Positions 7,119-15,366 of a stretch of DNA of 37,099 nucleotides are shown in pieces. A model generated the notes under the pieces. It was not told the origin of the DNA and ran no database searches. It was given only the letters and a program-made list of their open reading frames with translations. A program made the position numbers and the translations under genes. Origin of the DNA: Candidatus Daviesbacteria bacterium (GTDB lineage: Bacteria > Patescibacteriota > Microgenomatia > Daviesbacterales > UBA10151); assembly GCA_003519445.1 (NCBI GenBank), contig DOWS01000031.1, forward strand, positions 2,939-40,037. Direction: 5' to 3'. The stretch's first letter is position 1, and the number at the start of each line of letters is the position of its first letter.

Positions 7119-9784
7119 ACTAATGTAATTCCACCCAATAATATTATACTGAAAATAGATAGTTTCCAACCAATATCGGCAAATATTTGCGGCATGAATA
7201 CAATAGCATATTGGGAATCTTGCCCGCTCACTATCCACAAATTTGCATAGCCATTAACCACAAAATGCTGATCTTCAGATAATACTGCCTTCCTAATCAG
7301 GTCTAAATTATCAAAAAAATTCCCAATAAGTATTTCCCTGCTTGCCCCGGGGATAACTTTCCACTGAGAATTAAATGTTTTGCTAAGAATAAATAACCCT
7401 TTGCCATCGTCTATATTAACTTCGAGCCTATACCTAGAGTCAGAAATTTTTTCTTTATCAATAATTTGCATGAGGCTATCTGAAGGTAATTCCTGTAAAT
7501 TTTTCTGCATGTTTTGCGATAGCACAATAAATCCCTTTTTATCAATTTGGCCTTTTTGTTTATCTGCTTCTTCAAATAACTGTAAAAAATCCTCAACCTT
7601 ATCAATCGCTGATAAACTACCGAATTCAGGAGAAGGAGTGAACTGAAAAGGCTCATATGCGCGTAATTTGCCGAATGTTTGAGCTAAATGAAAAGTATTT
7701 AGTTTTTCTTCTTTGCCGGGATCTAATTTAATATCCTTAAGAAAAATTTCTTTTGTGCTGGTTTTAGGGTAATCCTTAGGATGGGCAAATACTTCTATTA
7801 AATTTACTTTAGAAAAGTCTATTGCAGGATTGTACTCTGTAGGCGCACTTAAAGGAATAGTCACAACTGTCCATTCGTTATTGTTTGTTTGATATTCTGC
7901 ATCAGTTGGACCATACCATCTAATCCTTATTCCGTCTTGATCCCTAAGCGCAATTTCAAAAAATGCCGGGACATCTGTTTTAACCTCAAAATGCGCATAC
8001 TTTATCTTACTCCAATCGCTATCTGTATTTTGTATTTGACATATTATCCAGGCAACATTATTTACTTTAGAATCCGCATATTTATCTTGGCAAACTTCTT
8101 GAGTACTTAAGTGTATTCCCAAAGGTGGATATATAGATCCTGTTAAAAACTTACTGTGCCGTTTTTCAGCCTCTGTGATCATTACCGCATCACCCCGTTC
8201 TATTAGGTATTTGGCTTGAAAAAGCGCAAGAGATGGAGCCAGATTAATCCTCTCCATATTTTTCCGCATACTTGAAAGAAAACCGAGTACCTGGCTACTG
8301 TAAGAAACCGCCGGTTGATTAATAAGGTATACTATCGGGTCGGTTCCTTGAAATCTTGTATCCCCCCACTGATAAAATGTTCCATCACCACTCCAGATGG
8401 GAGTCATAAAGACTCTATAGTCTTCAGAATTTCCATCCAACCACTTTTCCATTTCTTTATAATAATCCGGTACCTTAATCCATGGGTTAAGCCTGTATCC
8501 TCCTGCAAATATCCCTGTCCACATCGGCCAAACATAAATACCAGAAACCAGCACAATCATTACTAAGACACTCGCAAATCCAGCTGCTTCTTTTTTAAAC
8601 AAGTGACCAATTTTTTGAGCAACTATTAAAGCTCCCAGAGAGAAAAACGGCACATAGGCAATTAAAAAAACCAAGCCGAATTTTTCAAAAGGATTTCGAA
8701 ACATCTGGAAAAAGGGGATATATTTAAACATAATCTCAAACAACCATCCTGACGGAAAATTAGATCCTAAGCTGATAAATAATCCGATCAAAAAGAACGC
8801 TCCGAAAAACCAAAAGTGGGAAAGTTTTTTAAATTGTTTGAGGGAAAAAAGTGAAACCAGCGGAATAATCCAGCTGATCAAACCAAAAATAAAACCGGAA
8901 TAAACTTTTCCGTATAAATCCTCAAAAAAATAGCCGCTATGCATCAGTCTTATCAAAATATGTAAAGGGAATTGTCTACTTACCCCTCTTAAGCTGCCCA
9001 ATCCCTGCTCCGGGTTCTCTGTTATGCCCACATATGGCTGAGTTGAAAGAGCAAGAAAAGGCAAAATCCAAAAAAGATGTAATAAAATCCAACCAAAAAA
9101 CAGAAATGTAAAAAATGCAACAGTAAAAATAATCTCTTTTTTATTAAAATGTTTAATCAAGTAAAAAAAGGCATAGAGGAAGATAACAAACCAAAGAGAT
9201 AGCGCATAACTAATATTGTCAAAAGCCGCCGACAGAATAACCGATGACACCAGAGCTATAGTTCCATATAGAAAGTTTCTCTTTTTAATTCCTAAAATAA
9301 ACAAGATAAGAAAAAGCGGGAAAAGAGCAAAAGGGAAAAATTGCATATACAAACCTCTTCCCCAAATTTGAGTCATGGAAAAAGGGTTTAGAAGATAAAA
9401 TATACCTGCCACTAAAGGAAGGTACTGATAAACTTTTTGCCCCTTATTTTCAGTAAAGTCTTTAAGAATTGTTTCTTTGATTAAAAAATATACTGAAATA
9501 GTACCCACGCTCATGAGTAAAAAAAACAGGAAAGCTTGAAGTACAAATCCCGGGATGCCAAGTTGGTAAAATATCTTCAGGAAACTAAATATGGGAATTC
9601 TTGCCGTATTAACTGCAGGAAATCCTGTACCTGTCTCATGCCAAACAGATCCATAATACTCTACTGTTTTCTCGAGATTATAAAACGGTATACCATCCTC
9701 ACCGCCAGCAAATATTAAACCTTTATGAAACCAAATAAGGGTCAAGGTTAAACATAAAAAGATCAAAAGAAAAATTTGCTTCAT
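7085..9784 (-). CDS. Large polytopic membrane protein with soluble C-terminal domain, GT-C-like
   Basis: An 899-residue protein. Residues 1-425 hold about ten to twelve hydrophobic segments; the first outside loop carries GGEDGIPFYN (27-36), whose acidic pair sits where GT-C enzymes keep their catalytic or metal-binding residue. RNPFEKFG (363-370) and WPMWTG (419-424) match the paralogue at 1-2797. Residues 430-850 are soluble and include a region near 590-690 with the alternating pattern of a jelly-roll carbohydrate-binding module (VNLIEVFAHP, EIFLKDIKLD). A last membrane segment lies at about 875-893. The layout recalls AftD/DUF3367 arabinofuranosyltransferases or YfhO-type proteins; which lipid-linked sugar it uses is unknown. 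It is first in its block. A TATAAT on the minus strand lies nine bases before the ATG, and an AGGAGG further upstream (16-base gap) is too far for ordinary initiation. Confidence 0.82.
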   Translation of the reverse strand: MKQIFLLIFLCLTLTLIWFHKGLIFAGGEDGIPFYNLEKTVEYYGSVWHETGTGFPAVNTARIPIFSFLKIFYQLGIPGFVLQAFLFFLLMSVGTISVYFLIKETILKDFTENKGQKVYQYLPLVAGIFYLLNPFSMTQIWGRGLYMQFFPFALFPLFLILFILGIKKRNFLYGTIALVSSVILSAAFDNISYALSLWFVIFLYAFFYLIKHFNKKEIIFTVAFFTFLFFGWILLHLFWILPFLALSTQPYVGITENPEQGLGSLRGVSRQFPLHILIRLMHSGYFFEDLYGKVYSGFIFGLISWIIPLVSLFSLKQFKKLSHFWFFGAFFLIGLFISLGSNFPSGWLFEIMFKYIPFFQMFRNPFEKFGLVFLIAYVPFFSLGALIVAQKIGHLFKKEAAGFASVLVMIVLVSGIYVWPMWTGIFAGGYRLNPWIKVPDYYKEMEKWLDGNSEDYRVFMTPIWSGDGTFYQWGDTRFQGTDPIVYLINQPAVSYSSQVLGFLSSMRKNMERINLAPSLALFQAKYLIERGDAVMITEAEKRHSKFLTGSIYPPLGIHLSTQEVCQDKYADSKVNNVAWIICQIQNTDSDWSKIKYAHFEVKTDVPAFFEIALRDQDGIRIRWYGPTDAEYQTNNNEWTVVTIPLSAPTEYNPAIDFSKVNLIEVFAHPKDYPKTSTKEIFLKDIKLDPGKEEKLNTFHLAQTFGKLRAYEPFQFTPSPEFGSLSAIDKVEDFLQLFEEADKQKGQIDKKGFIVLSQNMQKNLQELPSDSLMQIIDKEKISDSRYRLEVNIDDGKGLFILSKTFNSQWKVIPGASREILIGNFFDNLDLIRKAVLSEDQHFVVNGYANLWIVSGQDSQYAIVFMPQIFADIGWKLSIFSIILLGGITLVWVLKKYTFLR

Positions 9785-9793
9785 AACTATTAA

Positions 9794-9799
9794 ATTATA
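9794..9799 (-). promoter_or_regulatory. -10 box for the minus-strand block starting at 9784
   Basis: A perfect TATAAT on the minus strand ends nine bases before the ATG at 9784. A weak -35 candidate, TGGGAA, lies at 9817-9822 with a 17-base spacer. Transcription would begin two to three bases before, or at, the start codon, giving a nearly leaderless mRNA. Confidence 0.5.
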
Positions 9800-9837
9800 C
9801 CCTCCTGTGATAAAATTTCCCAGGTTTAAAAATTATA

Positions 9838-10809
9838 ATGAAAATTAACACTTCAAAAAATACTAAATTTTTTTGGAAAGATAAAAAGGTTCTGGTAACA
9901 GGAGGCGCTGGCTTTTTGGGTAAACATCTAGTTAAACAATTAAAGAAATTAAAACCTGATAAAATTTTTATCCCCAGATCTAAGGATTTCGATTTAAGAT
10001 TTATAAAAAATTGCAGGAAAGTCGTAAAAAATATTGATATAGTTATACATCTGGCAGGAAATGTCGGGGGAATAGGCTACAATATGAATAACCCAGGCAC
10101 TTTATATTATGACAACATCATGATGGGGACAAATCTAATGGAAGAAGCCAGACAAGCAAATGTAAAAAAATTTGTCGCAGTCGGTACGGTTTGCGCATAC
10201 CCGAAATTCGCGAAAGTTCCTTTTAAGGAAGAAGAGTTATGGGAAGGATATCCTGAAGAAACAAATGCTCCTTACGGTCTCGCCAAGAAAATGCTTCTAG
10301 TTCAAGCTCAAGCTTATCGACAACAGTATGGCTTCAATGGAATTTATCTAATCCCCGTTAACCTCTTCGGCCCCTTTGACAATTTTGATCCTAAAAGCTC
10401 ACATGTAATCCCCGCTCTTATTCGTAAGATACATAGCGCTAAAATAAATAAGCTTCAAGTTGAAGTGTGGGGAACCGGAAAAGCAACTAGAGAGTTTTTG
10501 TTTGTTGAGGATGCTGCTTGTGGAATCCTGCTGGCAACAGAAAAATACGACAAACCTGATCCGGTTAATTTAGGGGCTGGTTTCGAAATCTCCATTAAAA
10601 AGCTGGCAAAGTTGATCGCCGATATATTGGCATTTAAAGGCGAAATTAAATTCGATACTACTAAACCTAACGGCCAACCTCGAAGATTAATAGATACAAG
10701 CAGAGCAAAAAAAGAGTTTGGATTCGTAGCCCAAACCCAATTCGAAAAAGGATTGAGACAAACGATATCCTGGTATCTAAAAAATTATGATATTAACAAA
10801 AAAATTTAA
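9838..10809 (+). CDS. NAD(P)-dependent epimerase/reductase, GDP-L-fucose synthase family
   Basis: A 323-residue extended short-chain dehydrogenase. The dinucleotide motif TGGAGFLG is at 21-28 and the catalytic pair is Tyr146/Lys150 (APYGLAKK). The overall pattern (GTVCAYPKF, ETNAPYGLAKKM, SSHVIPALIRK, VWGTGKATREFLFVEDAA, GQPRRLIDTSRA) matches the GDP-4-keto-6-deoxymannose 3,5-epimerase-4-reductase (Fcl/WcaG) family. The family's catalytic Ser-x-Cys appears as Thr117-Val-Cys119, a variant I associate with one large subgroup. It would make GDP-L-fucose or a related GDP-6-deoxyhexose in the cytoplasm; the usual partner GDP-mannose 4,6-dehydratase is not in this window, so the exact substrate is inferred. 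The gene overlaps the downstream GT4 by 23 bases. TATAAT at 9834-9839 overlaps the ATG, so start or promoter assignment is uncertain. Confidence 0.85.
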   Translation: MKINTSKNTKFFWKDKKVLVTGGAGFLGKHLVKQLKKLKPDKIFIPRSKDFDLRFIKNCRKVVKNIDIVIHLAGNVGGIGYNMNNPGTLYYDNIMMGTNLMEEARQANVKKFVAVGTVCAYPKFAKVPFKEEELWEGYPEETNAPYGLAKKMLLVQAQAYRQQYGFNGIYLIPVNLFGPFDNFDPKSSHVIPALIRKIHSAKINKLQVEVWGTGKATREFLFVEDAACGILLATEKYDKPDPVNLGAGFEISIKKLAKLIADILAFKGEIKFDTTKPNGQPRRLIDTSRAKKEFGFVAQTQFEKGLRQTISWYLKNYDINKKI

Positions 10810-11947
10810 AGCCTTAGTAATAACCCATTTTGTAATCAGAACAAATCAAGGACCTGCTGCCCCGGCCATATTTAGATATTTTTTAAATAGAGCAGAGAAA
10901 GTTGTTTATATTGAGCTACCGTTTCCCCATGCTAAAATACAATCCATTTTTTTGAGAGTTTATGTAAACAATAAAGTACGGCTTTCAAAAGAGGTTCCAA
11001 ATATTAGGGGACCAGAGTGGCTGCAGTTTTTATTTCATATTCTTGTAAGCTTTTATTTTGTAATTCTAAGCCGTTCCAGATTTGATATTGCAATTGCATG
11101 CGAAAATTTGTCTTTTATCTCAATCTACCTATTTAGAATACTTGGAATTATTCGAATAATTATTTATTACACTATTGATTATAGTGAAAATAGATATCCA
11201 AATAAAATCTTAAATTCTATTTATAAAGCAATCGATTATCTCTCATGCAAATTATCTGACCGCAACTGGGTAGTCACAAAACAACAGATAGATTCCCGGA
11301 AGAAAAAAGGGTTCGAATTAAATAAGCTTTCTCCTTTTTCCATTGTGCCAATCGGATATGATAAACAAGAAATTAGATTAACACCAATTAAAGACATTGA
11401 CCCGAATAGAATCATTTTTGCCGGTGGTTTATTGGAAAATTCAGGTCCCCAACTTGCTATTCTCGCTCTTCCTTATCTTATAGAAAGATTTCCCAAAATT
11501 AAGCTAATTATTGCTGGAACAGGAAATTATGAAAAGAAATTGCAAAATATGGCCAAATCAAACAAACTTTTAAAACATATCCAATTTCTGGGATATGTAG
11601 AAAACTATTATAATTTAGTAAGGATCATCTCCAAGTCTTCAATTGGACTTGCGCCCTATGTTCCCAACCCAAACAGTCTTAGTTTCAATTCTGATCCAAG
11701 CAAGTTAAAACTATATTTAATGTGTGGTGTTCCTGTTGTAACCACAAAGGTAACAACGCTTGCTCCGTACATAAAGAAATATGGAGCAGGAGAAATAGTA
11801 GATTATAACGAGAAACAACTTGCATTGGCTATTACTAAAATACTAGAAAATAAATATACCTACAGAGGCTACAGGGAAAGAGCATTACTACTATCGAATA
11901 AATACGACATAAATAAAATATTAGATCATGCCTTTAAAAATATTTAG
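10787..11947 (+). CDS. GT4-like glycosyltransferase (GT-B fold)
   Basis: A 386-residue protein whose C-terminal half has a clear glycosyltransferase group 1 domain: FAGGLLENSG, IIAGTGNYEKKL, IQFLGYV, and a donor-binding loop DPSKLKLYLMCGVPVVTT in place of the classic E-x7-E. The N-terminal half is hydrophobic around residues 85-130 (the region LFRILGIIRIIIYYTIDY), probably membrane-associated. The likely substrate is the GDP-deoxysugar of the gene just upstream, which it overlaps by 23 bases; this is inference from context. The sequence is unusually rich in Ile, Lys and Asn, and the line at 11161 is only about 17% G+C. Its TAG stop overlaps the TAA stop of the opposing GT2 gene at 11944-11947, leaving no room for a separate terminator. 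Confidence 0.85.
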   Translation: MILTKKFKALVITHFVIRTNQGPAAPAIFRYFLNRAEKVVYIELPFPHAKIQSIFLRVYVNNKVRLSKEVPNIRGPEWLQFLFHILVSFYFVILSRSRFDIAIACENLSFISIYLFRILGIIRIIIYYTIDYSENRYPNKILNSIYKAIDYLSCKLSDRNWVVTKQQIDSRKKKGFELNKLSPFSIVPIGYDKQEIRLTPIKDIDPNRIIFAGGLLENSGPQLAILALPYLIERFPKIKLIIAGTGNYEKKLQNMAKSNKLLKHIQFLGYVENYYNLVRIISKSSIGLAPYVPNPNSLSFNSDPSKLKLYLMCGVPVVTTKVTTLAPYIKKYGAGEIVDYNEKQLALAITKILENKYTYRGYRERALLLSNKYDINKILDHAFKNI

Positions 11948-13017
11948 TAGAGTACTCTATCAGGCAAATTAGATTCTTGATATTTTCGACCAAAATGAAT
12001 TAGATAATATCCAAAGTCAGGGTTAACCATAGCTTTTTGAAAAATTTCTTGATCCGAAACTTGCCTAATCTTCTCTTGAACTTTTTTTCTTTCCTTTAAT
12101 GTTTGCTTAAAATGAAATAAGTGCCAAAAATAAGCTTGGGGTAAAGTTAATGCATGACGAAACTCACCTCTATATATTCTTAAAAAAAACCAAAAAATAA
12201 ATGCCATGTTAACCATAACTAGCATGGGAATTAAATATGGTATCGAAAAATTCATAATCGTTGAACTGATTACATTTCTTTGATTCCAAAACCAAAGCAC
12301 AGGTTTACCTGAATCCATAGTAGCACTCCATATATGTTTAATTTCAGCCTTTGGACAATAGACTATTGTATATCCGGATAGCCAAATCCGATGGCATAGG
12401 TCGCTTTCATCATATGCCATGAAGAAATCCTCGCTATAAAGCCCGCTTTTAATGATAGTTTCACTTCTTACCAAAAAGCCCGCCCCTGTTGTACTAAAAA
12501 CATAGTAACTCTTTTGATATTTTTTACTATCTTTTTGATAGACACCGTAATGATAGAGCAAGCCAGTAGAAGTTAGGAAGCTACCGGCGCTGTGAATATA
12601 GCCAGTGTTTTTCATCTGTGTAACTTTGGGAGCTATAGCTCCAATTTTAGAATCATTTTCTAATATTTTTACCATCTCTGAAATTGATTTCTTGGTGATA
12701 GTAGTATCATTGCAAAGCAGCATGACATACTTCCCTTTACAATATTGATACCCAAAATTAAATCCGCCTGTTAAGCCCCCGTTTTTCTTTTTTCTATATA
12801 CTTTGATTTTTTTTCGAGAATAGTTTTTTTTAACAAACCATGCTATATCATCCTGTGAGGCATTATCAGAAATAATAAATTCTAAATTTGGATAATCAGA
12901 TTTCAAAACACTATCTAAACAATTTTTTAACAAATCCGTCCTGTTATAGGTTAATATCAATACAGATACCAGTGGTGTTAATCTTTTAGCAAATTTCTTC
13001 ATATTTATGAGATGCAT
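11944..13017 (-). CDS. GT2 family glycosyltransferase (rhamnosyltransferase-like)
   Basis: A 357-residue family 2 glycosyltransferase. The fold begins VSVLILTYNRTDLL, the metal-binding site reads LLCNDTT (CND at 102-104, as in WcaE/RfbN-like enzymes that carry ND rather than DxD), and the acceptor motif is FFMAYDESDLCHRI. A hydrophobic segment near 245-275 suggests membrane attachment. The ATG at 13017 gives MHLINMKKF. However, a minus-strand TATAAT (13016-13021) overlaps that codon, so the ATG at 13002 (MKKFAKRL) may be the true start. It is a single-gene minus unit convergent with the GT4 at 10787-11947 and divergent from the methyltransferase-like gene at 13050. Acceptor and donor are unknown. 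Confidence 0.88.
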   Translation of the reverse strand: MHLINMKKFAKRLTPLVSVLILTYNRTDLLKNCLDSVLKSDYPNLEFIISDNASQDDIAWFVKKNYSRKKIKVYRKKKNGGLTGGFNFGYQYCKGKYVMLLCNDTTITKKSISEMVKILENDSKIGAIAPKVTQMKNTGYIHSAGSFLTSTGLLYHYGVYQKDSKKYQKSYYVFSTTGAGFLVRSETIIKSGLYSEDFFMAYDESDLCHRIWLSGYTIVYCPKAEIKHIWSATMDSGKPVLWFWNQRNVISSTIMNFSIPYLIPMLVMVNMAFIFWFFLRIYRGEFRHALTLPQAYFWHLFHFKQTLKERKKVQEKIRQVSDQEIFQKAMVNPDFGYYLIHFGRKYQESNLPDRVLY

Positions 13018-13028
13018 TATAATATACT
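13018..13028 (+). promoter_or_regulatory. Overlapping -10 boxes upstream of the 13050 gene
   Basis: TATAAT (13018-13023) and TATACT (13023-13028) overlap on the plus strand, 21-26 bases before the ATG at 13050. The same bases read on the minus strand give a TATAAT touching the opposing start at 13017, so this 32-base spacer probably drives transcription both ways. No convincing -35 was found. Confidence 0.4.
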
Positions 13029-13049
13029 AAAGAAAGATAAGCCAATAAG

Positions 13050-13691
13050 ATGAATAAATTTTTTGAGCAATTAAAATATACTTTTCTATATGAACTTATT
13101 TATCCAATCATTCAAATATTGCAAACATTAGATTGGTTTCTGAAAAGTAAGCACAAACATACACCACAATTAATAAAACAGGAGATAATTAAAAGCCATG
13201 CAAAAAAATATAAATTGCCAATTTTGATTGAGACCGGTACTTACCTGGGGACTACTGTAAATGCCAATAAAAATATTTTCTCCCGTATTTATTCAATAGA
13301 ACTGGATAAAAAATTATATAATCGGGCAAAAAACAAATTTAAAAAATTTAAGAATATAGAAATTATACATGGAGATAGTTCGGTTATATTACCTAAAATG
13401 ATACAAAAAATAACCAAACCATGCCTTTTTTGGCTGGATGCTCACTATTCAAAAGGAATTACAACCAAAGGAGCAAAGGAAACTCCTGTATGGGAAGAGC
13501 TTGCTTCTATTCTCCGTCACAAAATCAAACACCATGTCATCTTAATAGATGATGCTGATACATTTATAGGAAAAAATGATTATCCAACGATTGGAAAGAT
13601 TAAAAAAGTTATGTTAAAGGAAAATAATTACTACAACATAGAGATAAATTACAATATTATAATAATCACTCCAAGACACTTATCAAAATGA
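13050..13691 (+). CDS. Methyltransferase-like protein of a polysaccharide-cluster family
   Basis: A 213-residue protein with a Rossmann-type core. ETGTYLGTTV (61-70) stands where the SAM-binding glycine loop would be, YSIELDKKLY (81-90) holds the acidic ribose-binding residue, and HGDSS follows (108-112). The hallmark segments FWLDAHYS (127-134) and ILIDDAD (164-170) are typical of a family common in surface-polysaccharide and FkbM-adjacent clusters, annotated as class I SAM-dependent methyltransferase. Residues 9-30 are hydrophobic and may attach the protein to the membrane. The substrate is not known and catalysis is inferred from the fold. The last nine bases overlap the 3' end of the opposing gene at 13683-14912. 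Confidence 0.72.
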   Translation: MNKFFEQLKYTFLYELIYPIIQILQTLDWFLKSKHKHTPQLIKQEIIKSHAKKYKLPILIETGTYLGTTVNANKNIFSRIYSIELDKKLYNRAKNKFKKFKNIEIIHGDSSVILPKMIQKITKPCLFWLDAHYSKGITTKGAKETPVWEELASILRHKIKHHVILIDDADTFIGKNDYPTIGKIKKVMLKENNYYNIEINYNIIIITPRHLSK

Positions 13692-14912
13692 AATATATTT
13701 ATTTAAAAATTTCGTGAAAATTCGCTCTATCTTTTCAAGATGTTTTTCTGCTAAACCCTGATGACAACCTATAACAAATCCTTTCTTCATTATATCATTA
13801 GTAATTGGGTAACCATATCCAGGAATCAATCTATGGGGTATATTTTTAAATCCCGGCTGTTTTAATACATTTCCTGTAAAAATTGGTCTTGTTTGTATAT
13901 TATTTTTTTCTAAATAAGTCGTAATTTCAATTCTGGTAAACGGAGTGCTTGATCTTATTGTTAGAGGAAAAGAAAGCCAACAGGTTTGTACCCGTATATC
14001 CTTTTTAGGCAATATGAAGAAGTTTGAGTATTTTAAAAAGAATTTGTATAATCTGTTAAAATTATTTTTGCGTAATTTTTTAAAATCCTTTAATTTATCT
14101 AATTGAGCATTACCAAATGCAGCACTCATCTCCAAAGGTAAAAAATTATAACCAAGTTGGCCAAAGATAAATTTATCATCATACGGAATATTCCCAATTT
14201 TTGCTTTGAAACGGACTGATATACTCTCCGTCTCATCGGATATAGATGAATTTCTACCCCATCCTCTAAAAACCTTTGCTTTGTCCTTCCACTTAGGATT
14301 ATCCATCATAATCATCCCCCCTCCTCCGCCTGCAGTTATTATATGTGAACCATAAAAGCTTGTAGTTATAATATCTCCGAAACTGCTAGAGAGTTTCCCT
14401 TGAAAGCTTGCTGCGAATGTATCACAAGAATCTACTATAAAAAATAGGTTATTTTTTTTAGCAATATATTGTAGTCTTTCAAGATCAGGAACATTTCCTA
14501 AAAGAAGAGGAATCATTAAGGCTCTAGTTTTTCTGGTAACCAGTTTCTCGATTTGATCCACATTTATTTGATAACTACCATTTTCAACATCAGCAAAGAC
14601 AGGTACTAGTTTTTTTTGTATAATTGGAGCAACAGTTGTTGAGAATGTTAAAAGAGGGGTAATTATTTCAGAACCTTCGGGAAAATTTAGAATTTCTAAG
14701 GCAAGTAAATTTGCAGAGGAACCTGAATTGACCATTACCCCAAATTTACAACCAAATAACTTGCTCACTCTTTCTTCGAATTGATAAATCTCCTTACCCA
14801 TTATCGTCCGGTGTTCATCCAAAACTGCTAATACTCGTTTTCTCTCCGCTTCATCGTGTACGGCTTTAGCATAACTAACCCGTAAATCATTTCTAGGAAA
14901 TTTTAACTGCAT
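13683..14912 (-). CDS. DegT-fold sugar 3-dehydratase-like enzyme, PLP lysine replaced by His
   Basis: A 409-residue DegT/DnrJ/EryC1/StrS family protein. The cofactor pocket is recognisable: SGSSANLL (63-70), Asp161 of FIVDSCD for the pyridine nitrogen, and SFYGSHIITAGGGGG (185-199). In ordinary sugar aminotransferases the last motif contains the Schiff-base lysine; here it is His190. That change is the known mark of the E1/RfbH and ColD 3-dehydratases, which use PLP/PMP to remove a sugar 3-hydroxyl. The C-terminal alignment (RFKAKIGNIPYDDKF, QLGYNFLPLEMSAA) follows RfbH closely, but the iron-sulfur cysteines expected after the WGR motif are serines or others (WGRNSSIS), so it may act like ColD without a cluster. 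It is last in the RfbF operon, one base after the cupin gene. An epimerase or inactive-paralogue role cannot be excluded. Confidence 0.85.
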   Translation of the reverse strand: MQLKFPRNDLRVSYAKAVHDEAERKRVLAVLDEHRTIMGKEIYQFEERVSKLFGCKFGVMVNSGSSANLLALEILNFPEGSEIITPLLTFSTTVAPIIQKKLVPVFADVENGSYQINVDQIEKLVTRKTRALMIPLLLGNVPDLERLQYIAKKNNLFFIVDSCDTFAASFQGKLSSSFGDIITTSFYGSHIITAGGGGGMIMMDNPKWKDKAKVFRGWGRNSSISDETESISVRFKAKIGNIPYDDKFIFGQLGYNFLPLEMSAAFGNAQLDKLKDFKKLRKNNFNRLYKFFLKYSNFFILPKKDIRVQTCWLSFPLTIRSSTPFTRIEITTYLEKNNIQTRPIFTGNVLKQPGFKNIPHRLIPGYGYPITNDIMKKGFVIGCHQGLAEKHLEKIERIFTKFLNKYISF

Positions 14913-14913
14913 A

Positions 14914-15366
14914 TTATTTTAACTTAATATCCCAATCATATGGTATTATTTCGTTTTTTAACGGATCCAACCTCGTTATTTCTTTAGGATCATGCGGTAG
15001 ATCCGGACAATTTGCCAAAATTGCAGTTTTATCTCCAATAACCTTAAATCCATTCCAAACAAGTGGAGGAATTGTAACCAAACAATAATTATCTTCACCC
15101 AAAAATAACTCCATAATTTCACCTTTAGTTTTTGAGTCTTTTCTATCATCATATAAAACTAACTTTATCATTCCTAAAATTACCGCATAATTTAAAGTCA
15201 TTCTGGTATGAAGATGCCACCCTTTTATAACTTGCGGATGGGCCGTGGTAAAATAAATTTCACCAAATTTTTTAAACTCCGGGTCATCATTCCTTAACAT
15301 ATGCATCACAGTTCCTCTTTCATCAGGGATTTTATTCAATTTTTTGATTTTTACTCCGTTTATCAT
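14914..15366 (-). CDS. RmlC-like cupin (dTDP-4-dehydrorhamnose 3,5-epimerase family)
   Basis: A 150-residue cupin that reads as a complete small member of the RmlC family: ERGTVMHMLR (16-25), GEIYFT, KGWHLHTRMTLNYAV (48-62), LYDDRKDS, IPPLVWNGFK, and the ending around NEIIPYDWD. The histidines in KGWHLH stand in the region of the RmlC catalytic base. True RmlC proteins are about 180 residues and carry RG-x-H; this shorter KGWHLH type is one I associate with clusters containing RfbF and SDR genes, where it probably epimerises a 4-keto nucleotide sugar, here likely a CDP sugar. It overlaps the upstream SDR by four bases (ATGA) and is followed one base later by the His-type DegT gene, so the three enzymes are probably made together. 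Confidence 0.88.
   Translation of the reverse strand: MINGVKIKKLNKIPDERGTVMHMLRNDDPEFKKFGEIYFTTAHPQVIKGWHLHTRMTLNYAVILGMIKLVLYDDRKDSKTKGEIMELFLGEDNYCLVTIPPLVWNGFKVIGDKTAILANCPDLPHDPKEITRLDPLKNEIIPYDWDIKLK

Noticed and set aside
7119..7238. 40-residue N-terminal extension of the GT4 at 5976-7118
   Set aside because: It lies wholly inside the end of the membrane-protein gene in another frame and does not resemble a GT4 start.
7411..7656. 81-codon open frame on the minus strand
   Set aside because: It is an alternative frame inside the 899-residue membrane protein, with no start signal or domain.
13683..14912. Ordinary sugar aminotransferase assignment
   Set aside because: The Schiff-base lysine position is histidine, so simple transamination through an internal aldimine is not expected.
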